Origin: Rhodococcus qingshengii JCM 15477
GTDB lineage: Bacteria; Actinomycetota; Actinomycetes; Mycobacteriales; Mycobacteriaceae
DNA length: 64,000 nucleotides
Assembly (NCBI RefSeq): GCF_023221595.1
Contig: NZ_CP096563.1
Span: forward strand, 2,276,501 to 2,340,500
Direction: 5' to 3'
Positions 46,521-59,236 of the stretch are shown in pieces (position 1 is the first letter of the stretch; each line of letters opens with the position of its first letter). Both the position numbers and the translations under genes were made by a program. Below the pieces are notes generated by a model. It was not told the DNA's origin. It made no database searches and worked only from the letters and a program-made list of their open reading frames with translations.

Positions 46521-46548
46521 CCCCCGGTCTGCGCGAGCAGGCCGGGGG
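46521..46548 (+). promoter_or_regulatory. Strong GNRA-capped hairpin between ahcY and tmk
   Basis: Twelve paired bases (46521-46532 with 46537-46548, one wobble) capped by the tetraloop GCGA. No T run follows. It could stop, stabilise or process the ahcY message; tmk starts 16 bases downstream. Confidence 0.6.
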
Positions 46549-46563
46549 ATAGGCTTGTCCGCC

Positions 46564-47205
46564 GTGGGAACACTGGTGGCATTGGAAGGCCTCGACGGCG
46601 CTGGAAAGCGAACGTTGATCGGCAAAGTGGAGAGCGAACTCCGCCGCGGCGGCACGTCGATCGCGACTCTGGATTTTCCGCGGTACGGGAAGTCGATCCA
46701 CGCGGATCTTGCTGCCGAGGCACTCAAAGGATCGCACGGAGACCTGGCTGAATCCGTGAACGCGATGGCAGTCCTGTTCGCCCTGGACCGCGCGGGTGCG
46801 GCGGATCGGATCTCGGACCTGTTGTCCGCCAACGACATTGTTCTCCTCGACCGCTACGTGGCGTCCAACGCCGCCTACAACGCGGCGCGCGCGCATCAGG
46901 GCGTGGACGGCGAGATGGTCGCCTGGGTCCGTGAATTGGAGTTGGGTCGACTCGCTCTTCCCGCTCCCGATCTGCAGTTGTACCTCGACGTACCGGTAGC
47001 TCTGGCCGAGCAGCGTGCCCGCTCGCGTGAGGCCGAGGACGCGTCGCGTCAGCTCGACGCCTACGAGCGCGACGGCGGCCTGCAGGCCAGAACCGGTGAG
47101 CTCTACAAGCAGTTGGCAGCGACGGACTGGGTCTCGCCCTGGTGGATCGTGGGGCCGGAGACGGACCCGGGCGAACTGGCGCGCAGGCTCGCGGATTTCG
47201 CGTGA
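46564..47205 (+). CDS. tmk: dTMP kinase (thymidylate kinase)
   Basis: 213 residues. P-loop ALEGLDGAGKRTL (Arg after the Lys, as in mycobacterial Tmk), DFPRYGKSIHADL (about 37) and the DRYVASNAAYNAAR motif (about 93). Phosphorylates dTMP to dTDP. GTG 46564. Precedes mtrA as in Rv3247c-Rv3246c. Confidence 0.92.
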   Translation: MGTLVALEGLDGAGKRTLIGKVESELRRGGTSIATLDFPRYGKSIHADLAAEALKGSHGDLAESVNAMAVLFALDRAGAADRISDLLSANDIVLLDRYVASNAAYNAARAHQGVDGEMVAWVRELELGRLALPAPDLQLYLDVPVALAEQRARSREAEDASRQLDAYERDGGLQARTGELYKQLAATDWVSPWWIVGPETDPGELARRLADFA

Positions 47206-47321
47206 TCGGTCACCCTTGCGGCCGGGATTCGAACTTTCCGGCACAGTAGAGGGAAAGACGCGGCACGCCGCACGGCCTCGTAACGGTCTGATTCATCGCT
47301 CCGAGATGCAACGATAGGGAT

Positions 47322-47999
47322 ATGAAACCAAGGATTCTGGTTGTCGACGACGACACGGCACTCGCCGAGATGCTCACGATCGTGCTGCGTGGTGAGGGTT
47401 TCGATCCCTACGTGGTAGGCGACGGAACCCTGGCGCTCGCGGCAGTGCGTGAGACCCGGCCCGACCTCGTCCTGCTCGATCTCATGCTTCCCGGAATGAA
47501 CGGGATCGACGTATGCCGAGTTCTGCGTGCGGATTCCGGCGTGCCCATCGTGATGTTGACGGCCAAGACCGACACCGTCGACGTCGTACTCGGCCTCGAA
47601 TCCGGTGCGGACGACTACATCATGAAGCCGTTCAAGCCGAAGGAGCTGGTGGCGCGGGTGCGTGCTCGCCTGCGCCGCACGGAAGAGGAGCCGGCCGAGC
47701 TGCTGAGCATCGCCGACATCGTGATCGACGTTCCGGCACACAAGGTCAGCCGCGGCAGCGAGCAGATCTCGCTCACACCACTCGAATTCGACCTGCTGGT
47801 CGCATTGGCGCGCAAGCCGCGCCAGGTGTTCACCCGTGAAGTCCTCCTCGAGCAGGTGTGGGGATACCGCCACGCCGCCGACACCCGCCTGGTGAACGTG
47901 CACGTTCAGCGTTTGCGCGCCAAGGTCGAAACTGATCCCGAGAATCCCGAAGTGGTTCTGACGGTCAGGGGGGTCGGCTACAAGGCCGGACCGCCGTGA
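47322..47999 (+). CDS. mtrA: Response regulator MtrA
   Basis: 225 residues, OmpR family. Acidic pocket VVDDD near 7-11, phospho-acceptor D53 ([11 protein letters not shown]), Lys in [10 protein letters not shown], and the winged-helix motif [21 protein letters not shown] with [10 protein letters not shown]. Essential regulator of cell division, DnaA and wall enzymes in mycobacteria. Its stop overlaps the mtrB start. ATG at 47322. Confidence 0.96.
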   Translation: MKPRILVVDDDTALAEMLTIVLRGEGFDPYVVGDGTLALAAVRETRPDLVLLDLMLPGMNGIDVCRVLRADSGVPIVMLTAKTDTVDVVLGLESGADDYIMKPFKPKELVARVRARLRRTEEEPAELLSIADIVIDVPAHKVSRGSEQISLTPLEFDLLVALARKPRQVFTREVLLEQVWGYRHAADTRLVNVHVQRLRAKVETDPENPEVVLTVRGVGYKAGPP

Positions 48000-49735
48000 G
48001 CGGAGTTTCCAGGTGGCGTCGTCGTCTCAACCGACGGCTGACGCCATTTCTGCGGTGGTGTCACTCGATGAGCAACACCCTCGCGCACACGTGGCGACGC
48101 TCGCTCCAATTGCGAGTGGTCGTCTCGACTTTGACGTTGTCCTTGATCGTCATCGTCATTCTCGGTGTCGTGCTGACCAGCCAGATCACCGATCGGCTGT
48201 TGGAAACGAAGATCACCGCGGCGACAGAGGAAATGGACCGAGCCCGCGGCATCGTCGAAGACCAACTCGCGGGCGTCGACGATTCGACGGCGCTCAACGT
48301 TCAATTGGAAAGCGCTGCATCCGGACTGACGAGCCGTCGAAACCAGACCTCGGGCCAGGCCTCCGGGTCGGCCGGCACCTTCGACCCGGTGCTCATCGTG
48401 CCAGGGGACGGGCCGCGCCAGCCGACGAGTTCGGGACCGGTCGATCAGATCCCCGACAACCTTCGCGAGTTCGTCAAACGCGGCCAGATCAGTTACCAAT
48501 TCGCGACAGTGTCCAACCCGAACGGTTACTCCGGACCCGCGCTGATCATCGGTAGCCCCACCGCGTCGTCGATATCGGGACTCGAGCTGTATCTGATCTT
48601 CCCGCTCGCCAGCGAAGACCGAAGTCTGTCTCTTGTTCGAAGCACCCTGCTGATCGGTGGAGCCGTGTTGCTGGTGCTCTTGGCGGCGATTTCGCTGTTG
48701 GTTGCCAGACAGGTCGTGCTTCCCATCCGATCGGCCTCGCGAATCGCAGTGCGTTTCGCAGACGGCCGACTCAAGGAACGAATGCCGGTCCGCGGCGAGG
48801 ACGACATGGCGCGCCTGGCCATGTCCTTCAACGAGATGGCCGAGAGTCTGTCCAAACAGATCACCCAGCTGGAGGAGTTCGGCAGTCTCCAGAAACGCTT
48901 CACCTCCGATGTCAGCCATGAACTCCGCACACCTCTGACCACGGTCCGGATGGCCGCCGACCTGATCTACGACGGCAGCGAGAACCTCGACCCGATGCTG
49001 CGTCGGTCGTCGGAACTGCTTGTCGCCGAGCTGGACAGGTTCGAGGGGCTTCTGGCGGACCTCCTCGAGATCTCCCGCCACGACGCCGGTGTCGCGGAAC
49101 TCGCATCCGAACAACTCGACGTGCGTATGTGTGCGCGAGCGGCCGTTTCCACGGTTCGCCATCTCGCCCGCGAATCCGGCACCGAACTGATCGTGGACAT
49201 GCCCGACGAGCCCGTCATGGCAGATGTCGATCCGCGCCGCGTCGAACGCATCCTGCGAAATCTCCTGGCCAACGCCATCGACCACGGTGAGGGGAAGCCG
49301 ATTCTGCTTCGCCTTCGCGCCGACGACAATGCCCTCGCCTTCATCGTCCGCGACAGTGGCGTCGGGTTGCGTCCGGGCGAGGAGAAGTTGGTCTTCAACC
49401 GGTTCTGGCGATCGGACCCGTCCCGCGTGCGCCGCAGTGGCGGCACCGGACTCGGCCTCGCGATCAGTGTCGAAGACGCGAATCTGCACGACGGCAAGCT
49501 CGAGGCCTGGGGCGAACCGGGAGTCGGCGCCTGCTTCCGGCTGACGCTCTCGCGCACCCGTGGCAAGAAAGTCGTGTCGAGCCCACTGCCTCTCAAGCCG
49601 ACGACCACAAAGTTCGTCCGCACGCCGAGCGAAGCCGACATCGTCGCCGATACCGTCGGCGAGGTCACGTCGTCCCTGCCGACTCCGCGCGAAACTGACT
49701 CACGGAACGAGTCCAACGGTGGGGATCGATCATGA
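47996..49735 (+). CDS. mtrB: Sensor histidine kinase MtrB
   Basis: 579 residues. Helices about 40-62 and 215-238 flank an extracytoplasmic domain; then HAMP, H-box [15 protein letters not shown] with H308, N-box [11 protein letters not shown] and G-box [14 protein letters not shown] Thr/Ser-rich tail of about 60 residues follows. Partner of MtrA; start GTG 47996 overlaps mtrA. Its stop overlaps lpqB. Confidence 0.95.
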   Translation: MSGVSRWRRRLNRRLTPFLRWCHSMSNTLAHTWRRSLQLRVVVSTLTLSLIVIVILGVVLTSQITDRLLETKITAATEEMDRARGIVEDQLAGVDDSTALNVQLESAASGLTSRRNQTSGQASGSAGTFDPVLIVPGDGPRQPTSSGPVDQIPDNLREFVKRGQISYQFATVSNPNGYSGPALIIGSPTASSISGLELYLIFPLASEDRSLSLVRSTLLIGGAVLLVLLAAISLLVARQVVLPIRSASRIAVRFADGRLKERMPVRGEDDMARLAMSFNEMAESLSKQITQLEEFGSLQKRFTSDVSHELRTPLTTVRMAADLIYDGSENLDPMLRRSSELLVAELDRFEGLLADLLEISRHDAGVAELASEQLDVRMCARAAVSTVRHLARESGTELIVDMPDEPVMADVDPRRVERILRNLLANAIDHGEGKPILLRLRADDNALAFIVRDSGVGLRPGEEKLVFNRFWRSDPSRVRRSGGTGLGLAISVEDANLHDGKLEAWGEPGVGACFRLTLSRTRGKKVVSSPLPLKPTTTKFVRTPSEADIVADTVGEVTSSLPTPRETDSRNESNGGDRS

Positions 49736-51510
49736 TCGGAACCCGCCGTCGTCTGGCACTTCTCGCAACAACGCTCAGCGTGCTGTTGCTGACCGGCGCG
49801 TGCGCGAGTTTGCCGGAATCCTCCTCGCCGCAGGCAATCGGAACTCTGGCAACCGCTGTGCCCGGAACCTCCGTCGAATCACCGGCCTCGGGGCGAGAGC
49901 CGGACCTGCTGGTACGTGACTTCGTCAAGGCGAGTACCGATCCGTCCAACCGGCACGCCGCAGCCCGTCAGTACCTGACCAAGGACGCTTCGGCGCGTTG
50001 GGACGACGCGGCAAGTGCTGTCATCGTCGACAAGGTCGATGTGCTCTCGGTTTCTCGAACCAGCACCGAAGCCGTCTACACGATTCGTGTGAACAAGGTC
50101 GGTCGCCTCGACCCGGGAGGACTGTACGTTCCCGAAGAGGGCAGCTTCGAAGCGAGGATGACCCTGGCGTTGACCGACGGCGAATGGCGGATCAGTGATC
50201 TGCCTCCCGGCGTGATCATGGAGCGTCCGCAGTTCCTCGGCGCTTACCAGCGGAAGTCGTTGTTCTTCCTCGACCCCACCAGCCAGACGGTCGTCCCCGA
50301 TCTTCGCTGGATCTCCGGCGGGCAGGACCAGGTGGCGGCTCAGCTGATCGGTCTGATGATCGACGGACCGAAGGCAGCGCTGGCGCCGGCTGTGCGAAAC
50401 GAACTGGGCAATGGCGTGTCGGTGATCGGTCCGATCACCAAGGCCGACGGTAAGCCGGGACAGGTCGGAGTCGGTCTCGGTGGTGTGCGCATCAACTTCC
50501 GCCTTGACAACCCGATGGATGCTGCTACTCGCGGTTTGTTTGCAGCACAGGTCATTTGGACGCTCGCCAACGCCGATGTGGCAGGGCCGTACGTTCTGGA
50601 GATCGACGGCGAACCGCTGGACGCGGCTCATGCCGACGGCTGGACCACCGCCGACGTCGCATCCACCAACCCACTGGCCACCACGAGTGCAACAGTCGGA
50701 CTGCATGCACTGCGCAACGGGTCACTGGTGAGTGTCACCGAACAAGAGGCGACTCCGGTGCCCGGTTTCGCGGGCAATGCGGGCAACCTCACGGCGGCTG
50801 CTCTCTCACGGGACGGCAAGTTGGTGGCAGCCGTCGCGGACACCGCTCGGCCGGATCCCGGCACAAGATTCGACTTGTCGCTCGGGACATACGGCGAAGG
50901 GTCCGTTCCGGTACTCGAAGGCAGCGCCATCACCAGGCCTTCGTGGGAGTTGGACAACAACGCGGTCTGGACGGCTGTGAACGGCAATACCGTCGTTCGG
51001 GTCGTCCGTGAACCAGGCACCGGCCGGGTGTCGGTCACCAACGTCGACGTCGGGGCCCTGACGTCGGTCGGTTCCACGATCTCGGAACTGCGTCTGTCGC
51101 GGGACGGCGTGCGAGCGGCGATGATCATCGACGGCAAGGTCTACCTGGCTGTGGTCGTGCGCACCGCCAGCGGGGTCTACGCCCTGACGAGTCCACGCGC
51201 AGTGGCCTCCGGCTTGGGCAGTACCGCGCTCTCACTCGACTGGAGCAACAGCGACACCATCGTGATCGCGCGCAGTGGAGCCGACATACCGGTTGTCCAG
51301 GTCGCGATCGACGGCTCACGGATGGACGCGCTGCCGAGTGGAAACCTGACCGCTCCCGTCACCTCCGTGGATGCATCGCCGACCACCGAGTACGTCGCCG
51401 ACGCGCGTGCGGTGTTCCAACTGAACAACAACGACCCCGCCGGGGATCGCCGCTGGCGTGAGGTGACCGTGCTGACCGGACAGAAGGCGATTCCGGTTCT
51501 GCCTGGCTGA
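49732..51510 (+). CDS. lpqB: Lipoprotein LpqB
   Basis: 592 residues. Signal peptide with lipobox LLLTGAC (lipidated C24), then a GerMN-type domain (about 50-290) and a beta-propeller-like C-terminal part (about 330-590). LpqB binds the MtrB sensor domain in mycobacteria and modulates MtrA signalling. The ATG at 49732 overlaps the mtrB stop (ATGA), so all three are one operon. Counterpart of Rv3244c. Confidence 0.94.
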   Translation: MIGTRRRLALLATTLSVLLLTGACASLPESSSPQAIGTLATAVPGTSVESPASGREPDLLVRDFVKASTDPSNRHAAARQYLTKDASARWDDAASAVIVDKVDVLSVSRTSTEAVYTIRVNKVGRLDPGGLYVPEEGSFEARMTLALTDGEWRISDLPPGVIMERPQFLGAYQRKSLFFLDPTSQTVVPDLRWISGGQDQVAAQLIGLMIDGPKAALAPAVRNELGNGVSVIGPITKADGKPGQVGVGLGGVRINFRLDNPMDAATRGLFAAQVIWTLANADVAGPYVLEIDGEPLDAAHADGWTTADVASTNPLATTSATVGLHALRNGSLVSVTEQEATPVPGFAGNAGNLTAAALSRDGKLVAAVADTARPDPGTRFDLSLGTYGEGSVPVLEGSAITRPSWELDNNAVWTAVNGNTVVRVVREPGTGRVSVTNVDVGALTSVGSTISELRLSRDGVRAAMIIDGKVYLAVVVRTASGVYALTSPRAVASGLGSTALSLDWSNSDTIVIARSGADIPVVQVAIDGSRMDALPSGNLTAPVTSVDASPTTEYVADARAVFQLNNNDPAGDRRWREVTVLTGQKAIPVLPG

Positions 51511-51514
51511 CGCC

Positions 51515-51568
51515 TCTGCGCTCTGGTGAATGTCTGCGCTCTGATGCATGTCGGTGCTCAGGTTCATG
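51515..51568. repeat. Three degenerate 18-base tandem repeats
   Basis: TCTGCGCTCTGGTGAATG at 51515, a variant at 51533 and a more diverged copy at 51551. They fill the gap between lpqB and comF and end nine bases before the comF ATG. Confidence 0.85.
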
Positions 51569-51576
51569 ATTCGGCC

Positions 51577-52275
51577 ATGGGGGACAAGAAATTCGGTGCC
51601 GGTCTGCTCGACCTGCTGTTGCCACGCGAGTGTGGTGGGTGTGGCCGCTCGGGGACTCTGTGGTGCGGTGAGTGCGCGGAACTGCTGCGCGATCATCCGC
51701 TTCAACTGAGTCCGCGCGTGGATCCGGGCGTGCCCGTCTGGGCACTCGGCCGCTACGACGGCCCCAGGCGGCGCAGTGTGATCGAGATGAAGGAACGGGG
51801 TCGTCGGGACCTCGCGATGCCTCTGGGGATCGCTGTGGCCGACGCGTTGGCCACTCTGGAACGGTGGGGCGAGCTCGGCAGCGGGGGTCGTCCGCCGATC
51901 GTGCTGGTGCCGGCTCCCACGCGCGCCCGAGCGGCGCGATCTCGCGGAGGTGATCCGATTCGCCGGATAGCCGAAAGTATGCGTGGAAAGCGGGAAATTG
52001 GTTCTGTCGCGGGTCGTCCGGTACGTGTCTGTCCGATTCTCCGGATGACGCGAGGTGTACGTGACTCGGTGGGACTGTCCGCGGCCGACCGGGTGACCAA
52101 CGTGAACGGTCATGTGTCTCTCGACACCACTGCGATCTCTTCGATTGCCGGGGACAGTGACATCGTCCTGCTCGACGACGTCCTCACCACGGGAGCGACT
52201 GCGGCAGAGTCGGTTCGGGCCCTCTCGCTCAGTGGGATTCGGACAACTCTCGTGCTTGTCCTTGCAGGGGCTTAG
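51577..52275 (+). CDS. ComF-family phosphoribosyltransferase-like protein
   Basis: 232 residues from ATG 51577. N-terminal zinc ribbon CGGCGRSGTLWCGEC, then RYDGPRRRSVIEMKERGRRDL and the PRPP loop DIVLLDDVLTTGATAAES. ComF-like proteins act in competence elsewhere; here the role is unknown. Longer readings from 51526 are encoded by the tandem repeat. Counterpart of Rv3242c. Confidence 0.88.
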   Translation: MGDKKFGAGLLDLLLPRECGGCGRSGTLWCGECAELLRDHPLQLSPRVDPGVPVWALGRYDGPRRRSVIEMKERGRRDLAMPLGIAVADALATLERWGELGSGGRPPIVLVPAPTRARAARSRGGDPIRRIAESMRGKREIGSVAGRPVRVCPILRMTRGVRDSVGLSAADRVTNVNGHVSLDTTAISSIAGDSDIVLLDDVLTTGATAAESVRALSLSGIRTTLVLVLAGA

Positions 52276-52450
52276 ATGAATTTCGTTGGAACAGTGGCAC
52301 TCGCGCGCGTTACGTACTAGCGTCGGCGGCACACCCGAAAATACTGGTAGGAGGTGGTACTTCGATACTGGTGCCGGGCGGATCCCCTCTCGGTACTTGC
52401 AGAATTTGCCGCCGCCCACCGTGGGGCGGGGCCGTAATTGGGAGGTACGA

Positions 52451-53131
52451 GTGACGACCCCTTCGCAAGCCTCGTTTTTCATCGAGGACGCCACCATCGA
52501 GCGTTCCGAGAATGCCGCAGCTCCGAGATCCGACGTCGTAGTCAAGGGACGAAATGTCGAGATCCCCGATCACTTCCGAATCTACGTTTCGGAAAAGCTG
52601 GCGCGACTCGAACACTTCGACCCCTCCATATTCCACTTCGACGTGGAACTCCAACATGAACGCAACCGACGACAGGCCAAGAGTTGCCAGCGCGTCGAGA
52701 TCACCGCTCGAGGTAAAGGCCCGGTGGCCCGAGCCGAAGCGGCCGCAGACAGCTTCTACGCCGCCTTCGAATCGGTGATCGACAAGCTCGAGAGTCGCCT
52801 CCGTCGAACCAAGGACCGCAAGAAGGTCCATTACGGCGACAAGCGACCGGTGTCCGTCGCGGAGGCAACCGCCTCCCTCGTCGACGCAGACTCACTCGGA
52901 GTCACACCGGACATTTCGCTGAACGGTCAAGAGCCGGACGAGTACGACGGCCCGGGACGCGTGGTCCGCACGAAGGATCACCCGGCCGAGCCGATGACCA
53001 TCGACGACGCTCTCTACGAGATGGAACTGGTCGGACACGACTTCTTTCTCTTCCATGACAAGGAGTCGGACAAGCCGTCCGTCGTCTACCGTCGTCACGC
53101 TTTCGACTACGGATTGATCCGCCTGACATGA
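52451..53131 (+). CDS. hpf: Ribosome hibernation promoting factor, long form
   Basis: 226 residues. The N-terminal HPF/YfiA domain (about 25-130) has VVVKGRNVEIPDHFRIYVSE; a linker follows, then the dimerisation domain (about 165-225) with MTIDDALYEMELVGHDFFLF. It dimerises ribosomes in dormancy. GTG 52451 is preceded by GGAGG; a reading from 52286 lacks homology. The 175-base leader contains an ATACTGGT direct repeat and a small GC hairpin. Counterpart of Rv3241c. Confidence 0.93.
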   Translation: MTTPSQASFFIEDATIERSENAAAPRSDVVVKGRNVEIPDHFRIYVSEKLARLEHFDPSIFHFDVELQHERNRRQAKSCQRVEITARGKGPVARAEAAADSFYAAFESVIDKLESRLRRTKDRKKVHYGDKRPVSVAEATASLVDADSLGVTPDISLNGQEPDEYDGPGRVVRTKDHPAEPMTIDDALYEMELVGHDFFLFHDKESDKPSVVYRRHAFDYGLIRLT

Positions 53132-53179
53132 CCCAATCGGTGGTGGGTTTGCTCGCTCGCCGCCGGTAGCGCCTACCAT

Positions 53180-53216
53180 GGAATCCGGCCGGAGTTTTCG
53201 GACCCCGGCCGGATTT
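53180..53216 (+). terminator. Intrinsic terminator of hpf
   Basis: Perfect 11-base stem AATCCGGCCGG/CCGGCCGGATT (53180-53190 and 53203-53213) with a 12-base loop, followed by TTTTC. Lies between hpf and secA1. Confidence 0.85.
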
Positions 53217-53262
53217 TCAGTGTGTGACCCCCTGTCGCCGAAGATTGAGGACGAAGAAGACT

Positions 53263-56106
<2,844 letters not shown>

Positions 56107-56130
56107 GGTATTAGCGCAGTCAGTACTCGG

Positions 56131-56180
56131 CAGGCTGGACGGTCACACCACGTGTAGTGCGGTGACCGTCCAGCCTGTTT
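56131..56180. terminator. Strong terminator of secA1, overlapping the convergent gene
   Basis: Perfect 16-base stem (56131-56146 with 56162-56177), 15-base loop, then TTT. It extends past the stop codon of the convergent gene (56143-56145), so its right arm lies within that gene's last codons. Confidence 0.85.
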
Positions 56181-56772
56181 CGTCTGTGTGGTCGATCCGG
56201 CCTGCGACGGCAAAAGTCTGCGTGCCTCGTGTGTACGTCGCACAGACTTCGGCGGTACTCTCCGACACTGCTTGAAGGTGGGTGCGGTGAACGGCCGCGC
56301 CGCCCAGCTTCCGGGCCGAGAAATCCGAAGTGTAAAGTCTCGCAACAACTTCCAGGGCGGACGGCGTCAATACGCCTTTGAGCTGCCGTGGATTTCGTCG
56401 TCGGTCGACGGTTTCGAGAACCAGACGTAGTGATCGGTTCCAGAAGATGTCGGCACCTACCAGTCGCGGTTCCGGAGCGTGAGTGAACCCGGTACTGGGC
56501 GACGTTCCGTTGTGTGGCGTCTTTCGCGGGCGACGCAGCATCCGGTCTGTTCGGCACTGCGTTCGGTCTGGCCGGCACTTTGGCCGCGACAGCACGACGG
56601 TATGCGGGTGAGGCTCGAATTGCGGCGCCGGCTCGAGAACGATCTTGCAGTCCTGCTCCATGACATCCCCCCGGATGATCCTGCGTCCGAGACAGCTGTC
56701 TCGGACTTCGCTCCCCCGAGCGATGGTGAGAAGCATGACACGAATCGCTCGAGATGTCGCCGTGATCACCAT
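56143..56772 (-). CDS. Rv3235/DUF6459-type protein
   Basis: 209 residues or fewer. The C-terminal half is conserved-looking: VLTPSALEVVARLYTSDF, then RTHLQAVSESTAEVCATY and FAVAGRIDHTDETGWTVTAL, which match my memory of the Rv3235 family; the N-terminal 100 residues are Arg/Pro-rich and variable. Orientation opposite to secA1 agrees with Rv3235. Function unknown. ATG 56772 has no clear ribosome site; ATG 56736 is an alternative and would leave more room for promoters before the divergent gene at 56792. Confidence 0.7.
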   Translation of the reverse strand: MVITATSRAIRVMLLTIARGSEVRDSCLGRRIIRGDVMEQDCKIVLEPAPQFEPHPHTVVLSRPKCRPDRTQCRTDRMLRRPRKTPHNGTSPSTGFTHAPEPRLVGADIFWNRSLRLVLETVDRRRNPRQLKGVLTPSALEVVARLYTSDFSARKLGGAAVHRTHLQAVSESTAEVCATYTRGTQTFAVAGRIDHTDETGWTVTALHVV

Positions 56773-56791
56773 CGCGACTTAGGGTGATGGC

Positions 56792-57217
56792 GTGCGGGGA
56801 CTTCTGTTGGATGTCGGTGGCGTGCTGTTCGGTCCGGGATCGGATCTCGACGGCTTGAGTGCGGTCGTGCGCGCGGTGAAGGCCCGCGGAATCGTGACGG
56901 GAATCGTCAGCAACGATCCCGGCGGCGCCAGTGCTCAGTGGTTGCGGGATCTCGGCGACGGGGTCTTGGTCGACGACGTGATCTTGTCCGGTGATGTCGA
57001 GATGGCAAAGCCCGACGCCGAGATCTATCTGTTGGCAGCGAGTCGTTTGGGCGTCGAGCCGGAGGATTTCGTTTTCGTGGATGATCTCGAAATCAACGTC
57101 CGGGCGGCTGTGGCCGTCGGGATGGTCGGGGTCCATCACGTCGGCTCGGAATCGACCATCGAGGAGTTGTCGATTCTGTTCGATCTCGGCGAAGGAGGGG
57201 ACACGAAGCCATGGTGA
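56792..57217 (+). CDS. HAD-family hydrolase
   Basis: 141 residues. Motif I is LLLDVGGVLFGP: the nucleophile Asp is kept but the second Asp of DxD is Gly. Motif II is GIVSND, motif III KPDAEIY, motif IV VFVDDLEINV. It lacks a full cap domain, so it is a short C0 phosphatase-like protein. GTG 56792. Overlaps the start of the next gene; possibly Rv3235-Rv3232 region material specific to rhodococci. Substrate unknown. Confidence 0.8.
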   Translation: MRGLLLDVGGVLFGPGSDLDGLSAVVRAVKARGIVTGIVSNDPGGASAQWLRDLGDGVLVDDVILSGDVEMAKPDAEIYLLAASRLGVEPEDFVFVDDLEINVRAAVAVGMVGVHHVGSESTIEELSILFDLGEGGDTKPW

Positions 57218-58620
57218 ACAGACTGACGACTCAGGATGCCGCTTTCTACTTCCTCGAAGCCGGGACGACGCCGATGCATGTCGGCTCGTTGGGGATCTTC
57301 AGGCAACTGCGAAACGGGATCGATCACGAGGAGTTGCTTCGACTTGTCGAAGAGCGGCTCGGATCGGTTCCGCGGTACCGACAGAGAGTTCGCGAGGTGG
57401 CGTTCGGTCTGGCCCGCCCCGTCTGGGTGGACGACTCGGATTTCGACATCACCTATCACGTTCGCCGATCTGCTCTGCCCAAACCGGGCTCCGACGAACA
57501 GCTGATGGATCTGATCGCGCGGCTGACGTCGAGACCACTCGACAGCACGAGGCCGTTGTGGGAGATGTACCTGGTCGAGGGGCTGACCAGAAACAGATTT
57601 GCCATCTTCACGAAGTCTCATTCGTCGTTGGTGGACGGCGAGGCGGCTCCCGAGATCAGTCAGGTGATCTTCGATCCGGAGAAGAATCGAGCGCCAGGCC
57701 CCGAAGAATTGTGGATGCCCGCCAGGCCGCCGAGCGATACCAGCTTGTTGGTCAGTGCACTGGCAGATCTCGTGACGAGCCCGGGGGAGGGGATCGCGCG
57801 GGCGCGTGCAGCGTTCAACGACGTGACCACGTCCGTCACCGAGGCAGTGAGTGCACTCGGGAAGCTTGCAGAAGTGGTTCGAACGGCGACCCAGGTGGCC
57901 CCGGCGAGCCCGCTCAATGCCACCATCTCGCGCAATCGGCGCCTTGCGGTGGCCAAGACGTCTCTGGAGGACTATCGACGCATTCGTGCGCGGTACGGGT
58001 GCGAGATCAACGATGTGATCCTGACCGTCATCGCGGGTGCGATGCGGAACTGGTTGCTCTCGCGCGGTGAACCGGTGACCGAGGCGACCATCGTGCGAGC
58101 GATGGTGCCCATGTCGGTCTACACCGACGGCCCGGAGAGTCCTGACGTCGACGATCCGCAAGCGCCCGGACATGTTTCCTCGTTCCTCATCGACCTGCCT
58201 GTCGGTGAACCCAACGCGGTGGTTCGGCTCTCGCACGTGGCCCATGCGACGGAGGCATTCGCGCGTCAGGGTCGGCGGGTCACCGCGCAGACGATGGTGC
58301 GAATGTCCGGGTTTGCGCCGGCGACGCTGCATGCGATGAGCTCGCGTGCGGCCAGCAGTCTGTCGCAGCGAATGTTCAACTTGATGATCACCAATGCGCC
58401 AGGGCCGCAATTTCCGCTCTACCTCGGTGGGGCTCGGATGCTCGAGATGTATCCCGTGTCGCCACTACTCAAGAATCAGACACTCAGCATCGCCCTGACG
58501 TCGTACGACGGAAATGTCTACTACGGTTTGAATGCCGACCGTGACGCGATGTCGGACGTCGACGTCGTTCGTTCGCTGATCTTCGAGTCACTCGAGGAAT
58601 TGACGGATGCGAGTCGGTGA
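57211..58620 (+). CDS. Wax ester synthase/diacylglycerol acyltransferase-like (Tgs3-type)
   Basis: 469 residues, WS/DGAT fold. Begins NRLTTQDAAFYFLEAGTTPMHVG and has the late motifs NDVILTVIAGAMRNWL (about 267) and NAPGPQFPLYLGGA (about 392). The active-site motif reads H137-S-S-L-V-D142-G143 instead of HHxxxDG, so the second histidine, thought catalytic, is Ser. The family makes triacylglycerols and wax esters; this enzyme may be weak or altered. ATG 57211 overlaps the HAD gene by seven bases. Confidence 0.85.
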   Translation: MVNRLTTQDAAFYFLEAGTTPMHVGSLGIFRQLRNGIDHEELLRLVEERLGSVPRYRQRVREVAFGLARPVWVDDSDFDITYHVRRSALPKPGSDEQLMDLIARLTSRPLDSTRPLWEMYLVEGLTRNRFAIFTKSHSSLVDGEAAPEISQVIFDPEKNRAPGPEELWMPARPPSDTSLLVSALADLVTSPGEGIARARAAFNDVTTSVTEAVSALGKLAEVVRTATQVAPASPLNATISRNRRLAVAKTSLEDYRRIRARYGCEINDVILTVIAGAMRNWLLSRGEPVTEATIVRAMVPMSVYTDGPESPDVDDPQAPGHVSSFLIDLPVGEPNAVVRLSHVAHATEAFARQGRRVTAQTMVRMSGFAPATLHAMSSRAASSLSQRMFNLMITNAPGPQFPLYLGGARMLEMYPVSPLLKNQTLSIALTSYDGNVYYGLNADRDAMSDVDVVRSLIFESLEELTDASR

Positions 58621-58643
58621 CGAACGAGCATGAAGGTGGTCTC

Positions 58644-59144
58644 ATGAGGGTGTACGTACCGGCGACGGTCGAGATTTTGCAGCAGTTGGTCGCAGATCAG
58701 GAGTTCGACCCGATGAGCCGGACGGCTTTTGCGGTCACCCCGACTCTGCGTGAGTCGTACGCGGCGGGGGACGACGACGAGTTGGCCGAGGTCGCCATGG
58801 GTGAGGCTGCGCGTGCGTCGCTGCGGCTGATCGCCGGAACCGAGGGTGACGTCACCTTCCGGCGTGCTGTCGTTGCCGCCGACGTCGACGATGCCGATGT
58901 GAAGTTACGGCCCGATCTCGACGATTCGGTAGTCCGATTGGCGGGTCCTGTCACGATGGCTCAGGTTGCATCTGTGCATGTCGACCTCGAACAGGCAGAA
59001 TCGGACATCGAGCGCGCTGCTGGCATAGTCGACGCGGCGGATCTCGGTGACGCCGATGCCGAGTTCACGCTCGGTGACGCGGAGGACCACGAGTTGGCGT
59101 GGTACGCCGCGCAGGAGTTGCCGTTCTTGCTCGACCTGCTGTGA
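58644..59144 (+). CDS. DUF6912-type conserved protein (Rv3231c-like)
   Basis: 166 residues from ATG 58644 (MRVYVPATVEILQQL), with AAGGTGG upstream; a GTG at 58617 overlapping the previous stop is the alternative. TAFAVTPTLRESYAAGDDDELAEVA and the ELAWYAAQELPFLL end are family marks. Very acidic, no membrane segment, function unknown. Follows the WS/DGAT gene closely. Confidence 0.8.
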   Translation: MRVYVPATVEILQQLVADQEFDPMSRTAFAVTPTLRESYAAGDDDELAEVAMGEAARASLRLIAGTEGDVTFRRAVVAADVDDADVKLRPDLDDSVVRLAGPVTMAQVASVHVDLEQAESDIERAAGIVDAADLGDADAEFTLGDAEDHELAWYAAQELPFLLDLL

Positions 59145-59166
59145 ATGTGCTTACCGTGAAGTAACC

Positions 59167-59203
59167 TACGGTACCGTAACCTGATAACCTACGGTACCGT
59201 AGG
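59167..59203. promoter_or_regulatory. Twin palindromes upstream of the reductase-desaturase operon
   Basis: TACGGTACCGTA, a perfect 12-base palindrome, occurs at 59167-59178 and 59190-59201; the second extends to CCTACGGTACCGTAGG (59188-59203). The sites are 23 bases apart, about two helical turns, so two dimers could bind the same face. Similar sites precede the second desaturase. Typical of a TetR-family operator. Confidence 0.75.
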
Positions 59204-59236
59204 CAGTGGGTTCGGAAGGTGAGAGGTGGAGGTCTG

